DNA of 64,000 nt from an uncultured Bacteroidales bacterium (GCA_900319865.1 ONQD01000008.1:1-64000); one strand, 5' to 3'; shown: positions 36,296-45,034, counted from the stretch's first letter. A program made the numbers and translations. Notes: generated from the sequence alone by a model not told the origin.

Positions 36296-38014
36296 CTATT
36301 TGATATTGGGTTCTTCAAGACCCAAATTCTTCTTGCGGTCGACAATCTTAAGCAGGAAGCCGATAATCAGGGCAGCCACACCAAGGCAAGCAAGCATAAC
36401 CAAAGGCCAGGTGTAGTCGAACGAGACAGCTACCTGCTCAGAAATGACAGAAACCTCTTGTTGTGCCTCTGCAGCCGTCATGGTGCCGGCCTCAACAGCG
36501 GCAGCGGTCGACTCTTTAACTTCATTGACCCGTGCCACAAGTTCGGGGTTGGTATTGTCAAGCACCTTGCCAATGAGGAGCGGGAACAGCCAAAGACCGA
36601 TATTCTGAATCCAGAAAATCAATGCATAGGCCGAACCAATAATCTTCTCGTCAACCAGCTTGGGGACTGAAGGCCACAATGCGGCAGGCACCAGCGAGAA
36701 GCTGGCTCCCAACACCAGAATGGTGACATAAGCCACAATGGTACCACCCATAGCGCTGCCCTTGAACATGGGCAGGATAAAGGCAAAGGTGAGGTGGCAG
36801 GCAATCAATAACAGCGAGCCAATCACCAGCATCGAAGCGGCTTTACCCTTATGGTCGACATAATTGCCAAGTATAGGAGTGATGGCAACAGCCAGCAACG
36901 GGAACACTGCGAAGATAGTTTCAGCGGTGCCGCGCATATAACCCATATAGCAATACACTATCAGGGCCACAACGGCCAAGGCCATCAAGCCATATTTCAT
37001 ACCGGATTTCTTCGAGAAATTGCTTGCAAATGCACACACAGCAACCATGAGCATAACAATATACTGAACAATGGTCACTTGGTCGCCTGCCCAGAACGAG
37101 TTGGGGTCAACCACATTGAATGTAAGGTTGCACTGCAACATATTCACGGCATATTTCTGGAAGGGGAAGATAGCGCTATAGTACAGCACGCATAGCAATG
37201 CCACCAGCCAGAAACCGCCACTCGAAAGAATCTTTCCAATATCCTTGATTTTGAAAGGATCGTCCTTCTCTTCGGCTTCGCCGGTCTGGGCATCCAGTTT
37301 CTTATCCATGAAGAAATAGGTGATGAACATAATCAATGCAATGCAGAGCAGCACCACACCGAAAGCAACCGAGCGGGTCACGTCCACGTGTCCACCCAAC
37401 TTGGCAAAATAGGGCGAGAAAATCATGCATGTGGCAACACCCAAACGGGCCAATGCCATCTCCGAGCCCATTGCCAAAGCCGTTTCACGACCCTTGAACC
37501 ATTTCACGATACCGCGACTCACTGTGATACCCGCCATCTCGGCACCGCAACCGAAGAACATGAATCCTACAGCTGCCAGTTTAGCCGATGCCGGCATACC
37601 GCGATAGAAAGGCGACACACCCAACTCGTCGAACAAAGGTATGTAGTTCAAATTGTTGGTGAACCAACGCTCCATGCTACTGCCAATAAACGACTCCGAA
37701 ATAGCATAATACTCAATGCCTGCGCCTACCAACATCACTGCACCCGAAAGTACAGCAGTGAATCTCACCCCCATCTTGTCGAGGATAATACCTGCAAAGA
37801 TGAGGAAGAACACAAACACGTTCAGGAACGTTTCCGCTCCCTGCATGGTTCCGAATGCGGTGGAATCCCATCCGCGTTCCGACATCATCAAGTCTTTAAT
37901 GGGCGACAAAATGTCCATAAAGATGTAAGCACAAAACATTGCCAGTGCCAACAAGAGCAGTGCAATCCATCTCATTGCTGCACTGTCTCTAAGTGTTTTA
38001 ACATTTTCTGTCAT
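36296..38014 (-). CDS. MFS transporter
   Basis: A 572-residue major facilitator family transporter with about twelve or more hydrophobic helices. Typical loop motifs appear: FAGIILDKMGVRFTAV after helix 2 and ITPILGNYVDHKGKAA in the second half. The N-terminal segment IFMDILSPIKDLMMSERGWDS resembles the MFSD1-like group seen in many Bacteroidales. A long loop (ESTAAAVEAGTMTAAEAQQ) lies before the last helix. The ATG at 38014 is used. Its promoter region faces that of the steroid-reduction operon across a perfect inverted repeat; substrate unknown. Confidence 0.85.
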   Translation of the reverse strand: MTENVKTLRDSAAMRWIALLLLALAMFCAYIFMDILSPIKDLMMSERGWDSTAFGTMQGAETFLNVFVFFLIFAGIILDKMGVRFTAVLSGAVMLVGAGIEYYAISESFIGSSMERWFTNNLNYIPLFDELGVSPFYRGMPASAKLAAVGFMFFGCGAEMAGITVSRGIVKWFKGRETALAMGSEMALARLGVATCMIFSPYFAKLGGHVDVTRSVAFGVVLLCIALIMFITYFFMDKKLDAQTGEAEEKDDPFKIKDIGKILSSGGFWLVALLCVLYYSAIFPFQKYAVNMLQCNLTFNVVDPNSFWAGDQVTIVQYIVMLMVAVCAFASNFSKKSGMKYGLMALAVVALIVYCYMGYMRGTAETIFAVFPLLAVAITPILGNYVDHKGKAASMLVIGSLLLIACHLTFAFILPMFKGSAMGGTIVAYVTILVLGASFSLVPAALWPSVPKLVDEKIIGSAYALIFWIQNIGLWLFPLLIGKVLDNTNPELVARVNEVKESTAAAVEAGTMTAAEAQQEVSVISEQVAVSFDYTWPLVMLACLGVAALIIGFLLKIVDRKKNLGLEEPNIK

Positions 38015-38436
38015 AATATTGATACTTTTATAATTGTTATTTTCGTATTGGAGTTGCAAAATTACGAAAAAAAATTGTAATTTTGCATTTTCAAATGATA
38101 ATTATTTTTTCAATGACTCATTCTATCCATTTTGACGCAACTTATTTTAGGAACAAACAGGTCAGGAACAACTCCCTTGAGCAATTCATCCACAGCACAT
38201 TGCATTCTCCATTCCTTTCTTCTCAATCTCTCTTTTCCTCCCTACTTCTCTTCCCCGCCAAAATCCTTGCCACCCCTCTCTTTTCAAAGCCGACATCCAT
38301 TCAGTCCATCCACGTCGACATCACGTCCCGCAGCTTTCCCCTCTGCACGCCCGTCTTTCTGTCCTAATCCTCAACCTCATTTCTCAGCAACAAGCTCCAT
38401 TTCTTTCATCCATATTTTCATCAATCCGTTCACGCT
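38015..38436. other. Divergent intergenic region MFS / OYE operon
   Basis: 420 bases. It has a perfect inverted repeat (38056-38086, listed separately) and then ~350 bases rich in TCC and CTC with no convincing gene. Short open frames here (38083-38494) have no family features and look like chance, favoured by the pyrimidine-rich strand. Confidence 0.5.
38056..38086. promoter_or_regulatory. Perfect inverted repeat with two divergent -7 boxes
   Basis: GCAAAATTAC (38056-38065) and GTAATTTTGC (38077-38086) are exact 10-bp arms around 11 A/T-rich bases. Each arm contains TAATTTTG, a TAnnTTTG -7 box, one for the MFS gene and one facing the OYE operon. It may be an operator as well as a paired promoter. 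Confidence 0.55.
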
Positions 38437-39702
38437 ATGCAAAACGTCGATACCCATCCCTCCGAATCGCAAATTTTCACCCCCTGCCAGATAGGTCCCA
38501 TCACCCTTCGCAACCGCACCATCCGGTCTGCAGCTTTCGAAAACATGTGTCCCGGCAACAAACCCAGCCAGCAGCTGTTCGACTACCACACCGCTGTGGC
38601 TCGCGGCGGCATCGGCATGACCACCATTGCCTACGCTGCTGTATCCCGCAGCGGCCTCAGTTTCGACGGCCAGCTCTGGATGCGCCCCGAAATTGTGCCC
38701 GAACTGCGTCGCCTCACCGAAGCAATACACAACCTGGGGGCCAAGGCATCCATCCAGCTCGGCCATTGCGGCAACATGACACACCATGCCACCTGCGGCC
38801 AAACGCCCATTGGTGCCTCCACCGGATTCAATCTCTACTCTCCCACTTTCGTCCGTGCCATGTCCGAAGCCGAAATCCTCCAAACTGTCGACGACTTCGG
38901 CAATGCTGTCAATCTCGCCCGTCAGGCCGGCTTCGACTGCGTTGAAATCCACGCCGGACACGGCTACCTCATCAGTCAGTTCCTTTCCCCCTATACCAAC
39001 CGTCGCCACGACCGTTGGGGCGGCAGCCTCGACAACCGCATGCGCTTCATGCGCCTGGTCGTCGAGAAAGTGATGCAAGCCGCTGGCAACGACATGGCCG
39101 TGGTAATCAAAATCAACATGTTCGACGGTTTCCGTCGCGGGATGCAGGAACCCGAATGCCTTCTTGTGGCACAAGAGCTGGAGCGTCTCGGCGTTCATGC
39201 CTTGGTGCTCAGTGCAGGCTTTGTAAGCAAAGCGCCCATGCAGGTCATGCGCGGTGCCATGCCCCTCAAAACCCTTGCCCACTACATGGACATGCGCCGC
39301 TTCTGGTGGCTCAAGGCTGGTCTCGCTCTGGCTGGCCGCTTAATGATTCCCACTGTGCCCTACAGCGACGCCTACTTCCTCGAAACAGCCAAACGTTTCC
39401 GGTCCGCCCTCTCCATGCCCCTCATCTATGTGGGCGGCATCACCGACCGCAACCACATGGAGCAAGTGCTCCAATCCGGTTTCGTTGCTTTCCAGATGGC
39501 CCGTGCCCTCATCCGCGACACCGACTTTGTCAACAAAATCCAACAAGGCGAATGCACCCGCAGTCTCTGCTGCCACAGCAACTACTGCATCGGCCGCATG
39601 TACACCCTCGACATGCGTTGCCACTCGTGCGTCGACAACCTTCCCCGCAAAATACAGCGCGAAATCAGCGCAGCCGAACACCTCAATTCCTCTCTCCAAT
39701 GA
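38437..39702 (+). CDS. Old yellow enzyme family flavin oxidoreductase (BaiCD/5-beta-reductase-like)
   Basis: A 421-residue NADH:flavin oxidoreductase barrel. IFTPCQIGPITLRNRTIRSA is the FMN-binding start, IQLGHCGNM and VEIHAGHGYLISQFLSPYTNRR carry the His pair and substrate loop, GGSLDNRMRFM and YVGGITD plus QMARALIRD the phosphate site. The tail has a Cys cluster (RSLCCHSNYC..RCHSC) like the Fe-S site of BaiCD-type enzymes but without the extra Rossmann domains. In gut bacteria this group reduces 3-oxo-delta4 steroid or bile acid double bonds (5-beta-reductase). First gene of an ATGA-coupled operon; substrate inferred from context. Confidence 0.8.
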   Translation: MQNVDTHPSESQIFTPCQIGPITLRNRTIRSAAFENMCPGNKPSQQLFDYHTAVARGGIGMTTIAYAAVSRSGLSFDGQLWMRPEIVPELRRLTEAIHNLGAKASIQLGHCGNMTHHATCGQTPIGASTGFNLYSPTFVRAMSEAEILQTVDDFGNAVNLARQAGFDCVEIHAGHGYLISQFLSPYTNRRHDRWGGSLDNRMRFMRLVVEKVMQAAGNDMAVVIKINMFDGFRRGMQEPECLLVAQELERLGVHALVLSAGFVSKAPMQVMRGAMPLKTLAHYMDMRRFWWLKAGLALAGRLMIPTVPYSDAYFLETAKRFRSALSMPLIYVGGITDRNHMEQVLQSGFVAFQMARALIRDTDFVNKIQQGECTRSLCCHSNYCIGRMYTLDMRCHSCVDNLPRKIQREISAAEHLNSSLQ

Positions 39703-40526
39703 CCCGCCGCCACTCCTCCCCTCGCCCACCCCTCACCGCCCTCGTCACTGGTGCCACCTCCGGCATGGGTCTCGAATACTGCCGCCAGCTGGCCGCTATG
39801 GGCCACAACATTGTCATGGTTTCCAACCAGGAGCACCTTATCCAATCCCTCCCCCCGCAGCTGACCCGCCAATATTCCGTCCAGGTCCACGCTTTTTGCA
39901 TCGACCTCACCCTGCCCGACGCCGCCACACGCCTCCTCGCTTGGTGCCACGACCGCCAGCTTCAAATCGACATACTCATCAACAATGCCGGCATGTTCTT
40001 TTTCCACGAGCTCACCCCCGACTATTTCCACCGTGCCGAATCCACACTCGCCCTCCATGCCCTCACTCCCACCCGACTGTGCTTCCTGTTTGGCCAGGAG
40101 ATGAAACAGCGCCGCAATGGATACATTATCAATGTCTCCAGCTTGGCCGCCAAACTCCCCACCCCCGGCATCACCATGTATGCCGCTACCAAGGCCTATC
40201 TCAAAAGCTTCTCCAAATCCCTCTATTTCGAAATGCGCCCCTACGGAGTCGGCGTCACCACCGTCCTCCCCGGCGCCATCGCCACTCCCCTCTACAATCT
40301 CAAACCCTCACTCATGCGTCTGGCCACCCGTGTGGGTCTCATCAAATCGCCCCAATGGCTGGTCCACAAAGCTCTGCGTGGTGCTTTCCGGCACCGCCAC
40401 TATGTCAAACCCGGTGCCATGAACTACTACCTCCCCGTCCTCATCCACCTGCTTCCCAACCGCCTCGAAACCGCCATTTGGAACAAACTACGCCAACCCC
40501 AATCCCCTCAATCCCCACAGCAATGA
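39699..40526 (+). CDS. Short-chain dehydrogenase/reductase (possible hydroxysteroid dehydrogenase)
   Basis: A 275-residue SDR. LTALVTGATSGMGLEYCRQL is the NAD(P) Gly motif, ILINNAGMFFF the NNAG motif, NVSSLAAKLP holds the Ser, and MYAATKAYLKSF the YxxxK pair; PGAIATPLY follows. The family oxidises or reduces hydroxyl/keto groups; with the OYE and 5-alpha-reductase neighbours a 3-hydroxysteroid role is plausible. Its ATG overlaps the OYE stop as ATGA. Hydrophobic C-terminal stretch (YYLPVLIHLLPNRLE) suggests membrane association. Confidence 0.8.
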   Translation: MTRRHSSPRPPLTALVTGATSGMGLEYCRQLAAMGHNIVMVSNQEHLIQSLPPQLTRQYSVQVHAFCIDLTLPDAATRLLAWCHDRQLQIDILINNAGMFFFHELTPDYFHRAESTLALHALTPTRLCFLFGQEMKQRRNGYIINVSSLAAKLPTPGITMYAATKAYLKSFSKSLYFEMRPYGVGVTTVLPGAIATPLYNLKPSLMRLATRVGLIKSPQWLVHKALRGAFRHRHYVKPGAMNYYLPVLIHLLPNRLETAIWNKLRQPQSPQSPQQ

Positions 40527-41317
40527 ACCATCTCCTCACCATCATCGTCACCGGTGCCACAGGTGCCATCGGAAACGCTGCCGTATTGGCCCTGCGCAGT
40601 CAAGGCCACAACGTCATTGCCACCTCCCGCCGCCCCGACCACCAAGGGTTCTACCCTCTCGATATTTCCAACCCCGATTCCATCAACTCCTTTGTCCAAA
40701 ACCTCACCAGCCAGGGCATCCGCATCGACGCTCTCCTCAACAATGCCGGCACCCTGCTCCCCTCCTACTCCACCACCCCACAGGGCTTCGAACGGGTCAC
40801 CGCCACCAACTATCTCGGCACCTATCTCCTCACCCGTCAGCTCCTTCCGCTTTTCAACCCCGGTGCGCACATCGTCTGCACCGTCTCCCTCACCTGTCAT
40901 TTCGCCCATGTCGACCGCAACTTCTTCAATCTCTCTCCCCGCAACTACAGCCAGCTCGGCACCTATGCCAACAGCAAATTCGCCGTCGCCCTCTTTGCCC
41001 AGGAACTTCAACTCCGTTATCCCGACCGCCTCGTTGTCAACCTTACCGATCCCGGCATCGTCAACAGCCGCATGCTCTCCATGCACCGTTGGTTCGACCC
41101 CCTCGCCGACCTCTTCTTCCGTCCCTTCACCAAGTCACCTGCCAAAGGAGCCCAACCCGCCCTCAACGCACTTGCAGCCAACTGCTCCTTGCAGCTCTTC
41201 CGTGGCCGCTCCCATTCCAATATTCCCCGTCGGTGGATTCAGCCCGACCTCGCCGCATGGCTCTGGCAGCAAACCGAACAGCTCGTCATGCCCCAATCCT
41301 CCAGCCAGTCCATATAG
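40523..41317 (+). CDS. Short-chain dehydrogenase/reductase (retinol-dehydrogenase-like)
   Basis: A 264-residue SDR distinct from the one before. TIIVTGATGAIGNAAVLAL is the cofactor motif, LLNNAGTLLPSYS the NNAG, TVSLTCHFAH gives the Ser, and YANSKFAVALFAQEL the YxxxK pair; LTDPGIVNS follows. The Asn-Phe-Phe-Asn segment before YANSK resembles the retinol/steroid dehydrogenase subgroup. It starts with an ATGA overlap on the previous SDR, so the three reductases are made together. Product inferred from context. Confidence 0.8.
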   Translation: MNHLLTIIVTGATGAIGNAAVLALRSQGHNVIATSRRPDHQGFYPLDISNPDSINSFVQNLTSQGIRIDALLNNAGTLLPSYSTTPQGFERVTATNYLGTYLLTRQLLPLFNPGAHIVCTVSLTCHFAHVDRNFFNLSPRNYSQLGTYANSKFAVALFAQELQLRYPDRLVVNLTDPGIVNSRMLSMHRWFDPLADLFFRPFTKSPAKGAQPALNALAANCSLQLFRGRSHSNIPRRWIQPDLAAWLWQQTEQLVMPQSSSQSI

Positions 41318-41359
41318 AAGTAATACATAAAACCTATTATATTCCCTAATTCTCAAAAC

Positions 41360-42127
41360 ATGAACATCCTTTATCTTATTCTGATTCTCATTGCCATCAT
41401 TGTCTACATTGCCTTGTTCCACGTCGATGCCGGCTACGGCAAATTCTTCAATCCCCGCTGGGGACCCTCCATCGGCAACCGCGCCGGTTGGATTCTGATG
41501 GAAGCACCCGCCTTCATCGTCATGCTTGTCATTTATCTTGCAAGCCCCGCTCGGCAAATGGGCAGCGTGGCGCCCTTGGTGTTCCTTTTGCTGTTCGAAT
41601 TGCACTATTTCCACCGCACTTTCGTTTTCCCCTTCCTCCTTCGGGGCAACAACTCCATGCCCCTCTCTGTCATTCTCATGGGGGCCTGTTTCAACGGTGG
41701 CAACGCAGTCCTGCAGGGCTACTGCCTTTTCGGCACTTTTGCGCCCCTGCCCTTCGAGCCCCGTCCCGACAGCTGGCTACATTCCATCCCCTTCCTTTCC
41801 GGTCTCGCACTGTTCCTTTTCGGCATGGCCATAAACCATCATTCCGACAATGTAATCCGCCATCTCCGTGCCCCCGGCGACACCCGCCACTATCTGCCCG
41901 ACAAAGGGCTCTATCACTATGTCACCAGTGCCAACTATCTTGGCGAAATCGTTGAGTGGTGCGGTTTCGCGCTTCTCACATGGTCTCCTTCCGGCCTGCT
42001 CTTTGCCGTCTGGACCGCCGCCAATCTCGCACCCCGTGCCGCCCGCATCTACACCCACTACCAGCAGGAATTCCCCCTCCAAATGGCCGACCACCCGCGC
42101 AAACGCCTCTTCCCCTTCATCTGGTAA
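41360..42127 (+). CDS. 3-oxo-5-alpha-steroid 4-dehydrogenase (5-alpha-reductase) family membrane protein
   Basis: A 255-residue membrane protein with six to seven hydrophobic helices. GWILMEAPAFIVML, FELHYFHRTFVFPFLLRG, AINHHSDNVIRHLR, LYHYVTSANYLGEIVEWCGFAL and ARIYTHYQQEFP closely follow the eukaryotic SRD5A pattern, including the Glu/Tyr/Asn residues of the NADPH and substrate site. In gut Bacteroidales such enzymes reduce 3-oxo-delta4 bile acids to 5-alpha (allo) forms. It is 42 bases after the second SDR and closes the operon before a shared terminator. Confidence 0.85.
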   Translation: MNILYLILILIAIIVYIALFHVDAGYGKFFNPRWGPSIGNRAGWILMEAPAFIVMLVIYLASPARQMGSVAPLVFLLLFELHYFHRTFVFPFLLRGNNSMPLSVILMGACFNGGNAVLQGYCLFGTFAPLPFEPRPDSWLHSIPFLSGLALFLFGMAINHHSDNVIRHLRAPGDTRHYLPDKGLYHYVTSANYLGEIVEWCGFALLTWSPSGLLFAVWTAANLAPRAARIYTHYQQEFPLQMADHPRKRLFPFIW

Positions 42128-42233
42128 CACACTCCGCCTGCCATCGGTGCAGCCCTCCTTGATCCAGCACCGATAGCGTTACCTCGAAAAGAGACCAATA
42201 ATTCCAAATCGTAATACAAAAACACACAACACA

Positions 42234-42266
42234 AAAGCCTTCCCGACTGCAATTCGGGAAGGCTTT
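42234..42266. terminator. Bidirectional terminator between 5-alpha-reductase and nadE
   Basis: AAAGCCTTCCCGA (42234-42246) and TCGGGAAGGCTTT (42254-42266), a perfect 13-bp stem with A/T ends, serves both converging genes. Confidence 0.9.
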
Positions 42267-42301
42267 ATACTTATCAAGCTTTCTTCAGCCGACAGAAGTC
42301 A

Positions 42302-43858
42302 TCAACTGATAGGCACTCGGCGGTCCAGCCCGAAACTCATGGGCGAAACCTTCAGCACCGGGGCAAACTGCAACCGTTTCCACTCGTTGATGCGTACCTT
42401 GCGCAGCACCTCGGCCACCAAGGCGGGGTCGTAGCCTTCGGCCACTATCTCCTCCTGACACATCTGCTCTTCTATATGCAAGTTCAATATGCCGTCCAGC
42501 ACACTATAGTCGGGCAGCGAGTCGGTATCCTTCTGTCCGGGACGCAACTCGGCCGAAGGGGGTTTCTGTATGGTATTTATCGGTATGCGTATACCGTCGC
42601 GGTTTATGTACTCGGCCAACTCGTAGACCTCTGTCTTGTACAGGTCGCCAATCACGCTCAACCCGCCACAGCTGTCGCCATACAACGTGCCATAGCCCAT
42701 GGCCGCCTCCGACTTGTTTGTGGTGTTCAGCGCCACGGCTCCGAATTTATTGGCATAGCTCATAACTATCGTACCGCGTATGCGGGCCTGCATATTCTCC
42801 TCGGTCACATCCTCAGGCCGGTTGCCAAACACCGGCTTCATGGTTTCGCGCAGCATGTCGAACATGGGCTTGATGGACACTATGTCGTAACTCACGCCCA
42901 GATTCTCGGCCAAGTCCACAGCATCCTTCACCGAGTGGTCGGTCGAATACTGCGAAGGCATCAATATGCCGTGCACATTCTCGGGCCCCAATGCATCGGC
43001 GGCAAGGGCACACACCATTGCCGAATCCATTCCGCCCGACAATCCCAGCACCGCCTTGGTCTGGCGGTTCTTGGCAAAGTAGTCTCTTATACCCATCACC
43101 AATGCCTTATATACCAACTCCACGGCCTCGGGTTTCTCGTCCACGCACTCCTCCATCAGCTGGAGGTCAACACTCTCGGCATGAGGCTCGAAATAGGGGA
43201 ACTGGCACAGCACAGTCCCTGCCGCGTTCAGCGCCATCGACCCTCCGGCATACAGGAAACTCCCCTCGCCGCCAGTACGGTTCACAAACACCAACGACGA
43301 ATTCAGATTTTCCACAATCTTGTGCATGCGGTAGCGTATGCGGTAGGGCTTGTTGTAGTCGAACACGTTGCACCCGCAGCACACCACCATATCGGGCTGC
43401 TCCACATGCGACTTCGACAGCTCTTTCAAGTCCTCATAGAAACCTATGGCTATCTGCTGTTCCTGGTATTGTATCACCTGCACGCCCTCGCCACGCACAA
43501 AATATTTCTGCTCGTCGGGGGCCAGGTACTTCTTGGTAATGATGCCGCGTATGGCACAGTTCTGCACAAACACAATCGCGTTGCACAGTCCCTTGTCCTG
43601 TATCTGCAATGGCAGTCCGATAAGGAAAGCCCTGTATTCCGACCGCTGTATCAACTCCTGCAACACCAGCTGGGCACGTTTCTGCAAATCGGTGTATGCC
43701 ACCGACCCGAACAGCGGAGCCCCACACAAAGTGCAGGCCGGAAAAACGGTGAGCAACGACTCCTTGCTTTCCGGACGTTCCAACTCTTCAATTATCCATT
43801 TCAGGTTTTCCTCGGGGTTGTTCGAAACAACATCATGCTGTACAATATGAATATTCAT
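42302..43858 (-). CDS. nadE: NAD synthetase with degenerate glutaminase domain
   Basis: A 518-residue NAD+ synthase of the two-domain type. The synthetase half is intact: LGLSGGMDSAM (SGGMDS 274-279), GILMPSQYST, NTTNKSEAAMGYGTLYGD, KPPSAELRPGQKDTDSLP. The N-terminal nitrilase-type glutaminase domain keeps its fold and Lys (~109, ITKKYL) but lacks two of the three catalytic residues: the Glu of the usual FPEL is Ala (VFPACTLCG, 41), and the Cys of the usual ICED is Tyr (GFYEDL, 141). So the enzyme probably uses ammonia, not glutamine, in the last step of NAD synthesis. Length is normal. Confidence 0.9.
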   Translation of the reverse strand: MNIHIVQHDVVSNNPEENLKWIIEELERPESKESLLTVFPACTLCGAPLFGSVAYTDLQKRAQLVLQELIQRSEYRAFLIGLPLQIQDKGLCNAIVFVQNCAIRGIITKKYLAPDEQKYFVRGEGVQVIQYQEQQIAIGFYEDLKELSKSHVEQPDMVVCCGCNVFDYNKPYRIRYRMHKIVENLNSSLVFVNRTGGEGSFLYAGGSMALNAAGTVLCQFPYFEPHAESVDLQLMEECVDEKPEAVELVYKALVMGIRDYFAKNRQTKAVLGLSGGMDSAMVCALAADALGPENVHGILMPSQYSTDHSVKDAVDLAENLGVSYDIVSIKPMFDMLRETMKPVFGNRPEDVTEENMQARIRGTIVMSYANKFGAVALNTTNKSEAAMGYGTLYGDSCGGLSVIGDLYKTEVYELAEYINRDGIRIPINTIQKPPSAELRPGQKDTDSLPDYSVLDGILNLHIEEQMCQEEIVAEGYDPALVAEVLRKVRINEWKRLQFAPVLKVSPMSFGLDRRVPIS

Positions 43859-44179
43859 CTTCTTATTGAATTATTAAGGCCTGCGGCATACCATCCTGCC
43901 CCGGATACGTCCTGGCTCTGCATGTGGTGCCCTGCCTCCTACGGTACACGTCGCTTCCGCTCCGCATCCCCTTGGCCCGGACACCGCGCCACCGCCATCG
44001 CTGCCATCCGCTGCATATATCATTGCCGCTCAGCCATATTATTTTATTTTACCTCTAAAAATTTACTGCAAAAGTACAAAAAAATGTCCACATTTACATT
44101 TTTTTTGTATCTTTGCAGATATCAAACAACAAAAAACAAAGTTAAAAACAACGTTTAACAAATTTAATTACATTTCATT
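43859..44179. other. Divergent intergenic region nadE / barrel gene
   Basis: 320 bases. The left ~170 bases are GC-rich without a recognisable element; the right part is A/T-rich and holds a -7 box TATCTTTG at 44108-44115, about 65 bases before the barrel gene. No gene seen. Confidence 0.5.
44108..44115 (+). promoter_or_regulatory. -7 box for small barrel gene
   Basis: TATCTTTG consensus; no TTG at the standard distance, so the -33 element is weak. Confidence 0.6.
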
Positions 44180-44641
44180 ATGAAGAAAGTACTGATTCTT
44201 TTGGTGACCGTTGTCGCCTTCGGTTTTGCAGCCAATGCACAGAATGCAATCGGTGTCCGTCTGGGTGGTGGTACCGCCTACGGTGCAGAAATCTCCTACC
44301 AGCACGCACTTGGCGCAGCCAACCGTTTGGAAGTTGACCTCGGTTTCAACCGCAGTAAAGACAACTACATCAATCTCGCCGGCATCTACCAGTGGTGCAA
44401 CAAATTCGGTTCCACCGACTTTGGTTGGTTCATTGGTGGTGGCTTGAACCTTGGCCACTGCGCCAACCACGGTTTCGGCGTTGCCGTTGCCTTCCAGATT
44501 GGTCTTGAATTCACCCCCTCCTCGCTCCCTCTCCAACTCACTCTCGATGCCCGTCCTTCTTGGGAATTCCTCCTGCCCAGCGAATGTGGCTATAGAGGCT
44601 TTGGCTGGGGTGGCGCACTGGGTGTCCGCTACAGATTCTAA
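44180..44641 (+). CDS. Small outer-membrane beta-barrel protein
   Basis: A 153-residue protein with signal peptide (MKKVLILLVTVVAFGFAANAQ). The body has barrel strands: GVRLGGGTAYGAEISYQ, RLEVDLGFNRSKDNYINL, GWFIGGGLNLG, AVAFQIGLEFTP and a final GGALGVRYRF with terminal Phe. It fits the small (about eight-strand) OmpX-like barrels. It stands alone between its own promoter and a terminator. Function unknown. Confidence 0.75.
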   Translation: MKKVLILLVTVVAFGFAANAQNAIGVRLGGGTAYGAEISYQHALGAANRLEVDLGFNRSKDNYINLAGIYQWCNKFGSTDFGWFIGGGLNLGHCANHGFGVAVAFQIGLEFTPSSLPLQLTLDARPSWEFLLPSECGYRGFGWGGALGVRYRF

Positions 44642-44666
44642 TCGGGTTTTACCCGCCTCAACTTAT

Positions 44667-44698
44667 AGCCCCCGCAACCCCTGCGGGGGCTTTATTTA
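44667..44698 (+). terminator. Terminator of small barrel gene
   Basis: AGCCCCCGCA (44667-44676) and TGCGGGGGCT (44682-44691) followed by TTATTTATT. Confidence 0.9.
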
Positions 44699-44718
44699 TT
44701 CCCCTCACTCCCACCTCA

Positions 44719-44881
44719 ACACCGAACCTTCACTAGACCCACACCGAACCTTCACTGGAACCTCTCCGGACCTTCTCGGGATCCACACCGAACCTTCCCT
44801 GTGTCTTCCCCATACCTCCCCCACCCCATCACCCCAACTCAAACCCACCTCACTCACTCCATCACCCCAACTCAAACCCAC
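44719..44881. repeat. Short degenerate tandem repeats
   Basis: ACCGAACCTTC occurs three times (44721, 44742 and 44787 region) in CAC-rich context, then a unit CCATCACCCCAACTCAAACC occurs twice (about 44826 and 44859). The pyrimidine-rich strand is plus. Confidence 0.6.
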
Positions 44882-44898
44882 CGCCTGTCCGGCTCTGT

Positions 44899-44957
44899 CT
44901 TGACAAGCCAATCAGTTTAACCAGCAAAAATCTGTCAAGCGATTTCAGGAAAACACA
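44899..44957 (+). repeat. Dispersed intergenic repeat, part II, copy 3
   Basis: CTTGACAAGCCAATCAG through TCTGTCAAGCGATTTCAGG to AAAACACA. The arms CTTGACA and TGTCAAG are inverted. It matches 61219-61277 (inverted) almost base for base. Confidence 0.8.
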
Positions 44958-44969
44958 CTCCTCCCGGCC

Positions 44970-45034
44970 TCCCTCCAGCCTTCGCTATCTTTTCACTTCT
45001 TAATAACATCATATTTAGCTCTTGTCAAGCTTAC
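44970..45034 (-). repeat. Dispersed intergenic repeat, part I, copy 3
   Basis: On the minus strand it reads TAAGCTTGACAAGAGC and later GATAGCGAAGGCTGGAGGG, matching the right half of part I at 61133-61190 and 18841-18900. With part II it has the same relative arrangement as the 61-kb copy. Confidence 0.6.

Noticed and set aside
38083..38494. Small open frames before the OYE gene
   Set aside because: Ser/Pro/Phe-rich, no start context, explained by the pyrimidine-rich strand.
39015..40522. Long extensions of the two SDR frames upstream into OYE and SDR genes
   Set aside because: C-rich coding leaves other frames open; real starts are the ATGA overlaps at 39699 and 40523 where the Rossmann motifs begin.
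42302..43858. Plain nitrilase
   Set aside because: Synthetase domain with SGGMDS is complete; the nitrilase part is only the glutaminase domain.
42476..44158. 560-codon plus-strand frame opposite nadE
   Set aside because: Antisense of an unmistakable NAD synthetase; no start signal or family feature.
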